Below are positions 63,383 to 64,000 of a stretch of 64,000 bases of DNA, piece after piece. The position numbers and the translations under genes are program-made. The stretch covers positions 1 to 64,000 of the forward strand of contig CALDSU010000016.1 in the NCBI GenBank assembly GCA_937924525.1, read 5' to 3'. This DNA is from an uncultured Bryobacteraceae bacterium (GTDB taxonomy: Bacteria > Acidobacteriota > Terriglobia > Bryobacterales > Bryobacteraceae). The notes below the pieces were generated by a model. That model was not told the DNA's origin and ran no database searches. It was given only the letters and a program-made list of their open reading frames with translations. The number at the start of each line of letters is the position of its first letter. Position 1 is the stretch's first letter.

Positions 63383-64000
63383 TCATGGCCGAAGCTGGAT
63401 TCTGACCAGCGTGGACATGCCAGGGCGCAGGGCGGGGTACGGGTTGCGAAACTCGACGATGACCTGGCCCTGATCGATCCCCTTCACCTGGCCCGGCATG
63501 CCCTCGCCTCCGAAGTCGGCGACAAAGACCCAGGCTTGCTGGCCGGGACGCACTTGCTGCAAGAGGGGCGGCGGCGCATCGAGAACGGCCTCCATTTCCT
63601 CGAGGCGGGTGGCGATCTGCATGAAGTCCGTCATGGAGCGCGCCACGGGCTGGCCGATGTCGGCCTTGCGGGAGAGGATCACTCCGGGGACCGGCGCGAC
63701 CATTTCCGAGTCGGCGAGGTTGGTCTGCGAATCTTCCAGTTCCTCCTGGCGGTCGCGGAGGACATTCTTGGCGGCTTCCAGGTCGCGGAGCAGTTTCTCG
63801 ACGCGCTCCTCGGCGCGGCGGGCATTCTGCTCGTAGCCTTCGAAGGCCCCTTTGAATGCCTCATATTCGCTGGAGACGCGGTCGAGGGTCTGCCGCGGCG
63901 TGGCGCCTTCGGAGTACAAATACTTCTGGCGTTCGTAATTGCGGCTGAGCCGGTCGAATTCGGCGCGGGCCTTGGCGGCTTCCGCCCGCGCGCGGGAAGC
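63383..64000 (-). CDS. HlyD/RND-type membrane-fusion protein, 3' part (runs off window)
   Basis: The frame is open to the window edge; the first residues seen are SRARAEAAKARAEFDRLSRN. It continues with a coiled coil (ARRAEERVEKLLRDLEAAKN), a lipoyl-like half (VAPVPGVILSRKADIGQPVA) and a beta-barrel end (RPGQQAWVFVADFGGEGMPG, ALRPGMSTLVRIQLRP). This is the periplasmic adaptor of an ABC- or RND-type efflux system. It is convergent with the glycosidase, with a 1-bp gap. The start and the pump gene must lie beyond 64000. Confidence 0.85.
   Translation of the reverse strand, partial: ASRARAEAAKARAEFDRLSRNYERQKYLYSEGATPRQTLDRVSSEYEAFKGAFEGYEQNARRAEERVEKLLRDLEAAKNVLRDRQEELEDSQTNLADSEMVAPVPGVILSRKADIGQPVARSMTDFMQIATRLEEMEAVLDAPPPLLQQVRPGQQAWVFVADFGGEGMPGQVKGIDQGQVIVEFRNPYPALRPGMSTLVRIQLRP

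Overview
This is a high-GC bacterial window, most likely from an Acidobacteriota chromosome of the Solibacter/Bryobacter type (Bryobacterales). The evidence is a mix of signatures typical of that lineage: an ECF sigma factor beside a Ser/Thr kinase with a TPR tail, PEP-CTERM proteins, a VWFA-related acidobacterial protein, a secreted protein with BACON-like repeats ending in a TIGR03437-type domain, a DUF2934 protein and RraA-like and aldo/keto-reductase-like proteins with export signals. The taxonomic call is inference from families, not from a marker gene.

Positions 1-9130 are a graveyard of broken genes. They hold an IS3 element whose transposase has lost its catalytic core in frame, a frameshifted receptor-type Ser/Thr kinase next to its ECF sigma factor, two frame-disrupted PEP-CTERM genes, a class I fumarase beta-domain fragment, an IS256-type transposase tail joined to a ParB-like fragment, an IS3 OrfA joined to a multiply frameshifted NarL-type histidine kinase, and a probable IstB fragment. 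Positions 9134-26601 are intact and tightly packed, which argues against a general sequencing-error explanation for the first 9 kb.

The flagellar block is divergent. On the minus strand runs flgF-flgG-flgA-flgH-flgI-flgJ-flgM (distal rod, P and L rings, rod-binding protein, anti-sigma factor). On the plus strand runs fliK-flgD-flgE-fliN-fliP-fliQ-fliR-flhB-flhA-flhF-fliA, then a second SpoA/FliY-like switch protein and a DUF2802-like protein. Two sigma-54 type -24/-12 promoters face away from each other in the 258-bp gap, and each would start transcription at or within about 10 nt of the first codon. Genes for FliM, FliG, FliF, FliI, flagellin, FliO and FlhG are not in this window.

Positions 26602-29350 are a second low-density patch with a ParB-like fragment, a DUF2934 protein, small unassigned ORFs and hairpins.

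From 29351 to the end there are intact accessory and envelope genes: a LolA/LolB-like protein and an M16 peptidase pair (one active, one inactive); a hybrid histidine kinase, a CheY-like regulator and a receiver-adenylate cyclase that look like one signalling unit leading to cAMP; a large exported protein of unknown function; a VWFA-type protein; a single-chain LptF-LptG permease; a pair of exported TldD-like proteins (one with, one without the metal motif); an SPFH protein with zinc ribbon; a haem-binding protein; Tat and Sec exported enzymes; the nine-repeat BACON-like protein; a GNAT acetyltransferase; a DUF465 protein followed by a clear terminator; a GH63-like glycosidase; and the 3' part of a membrane-fusion protein that runs off the window.
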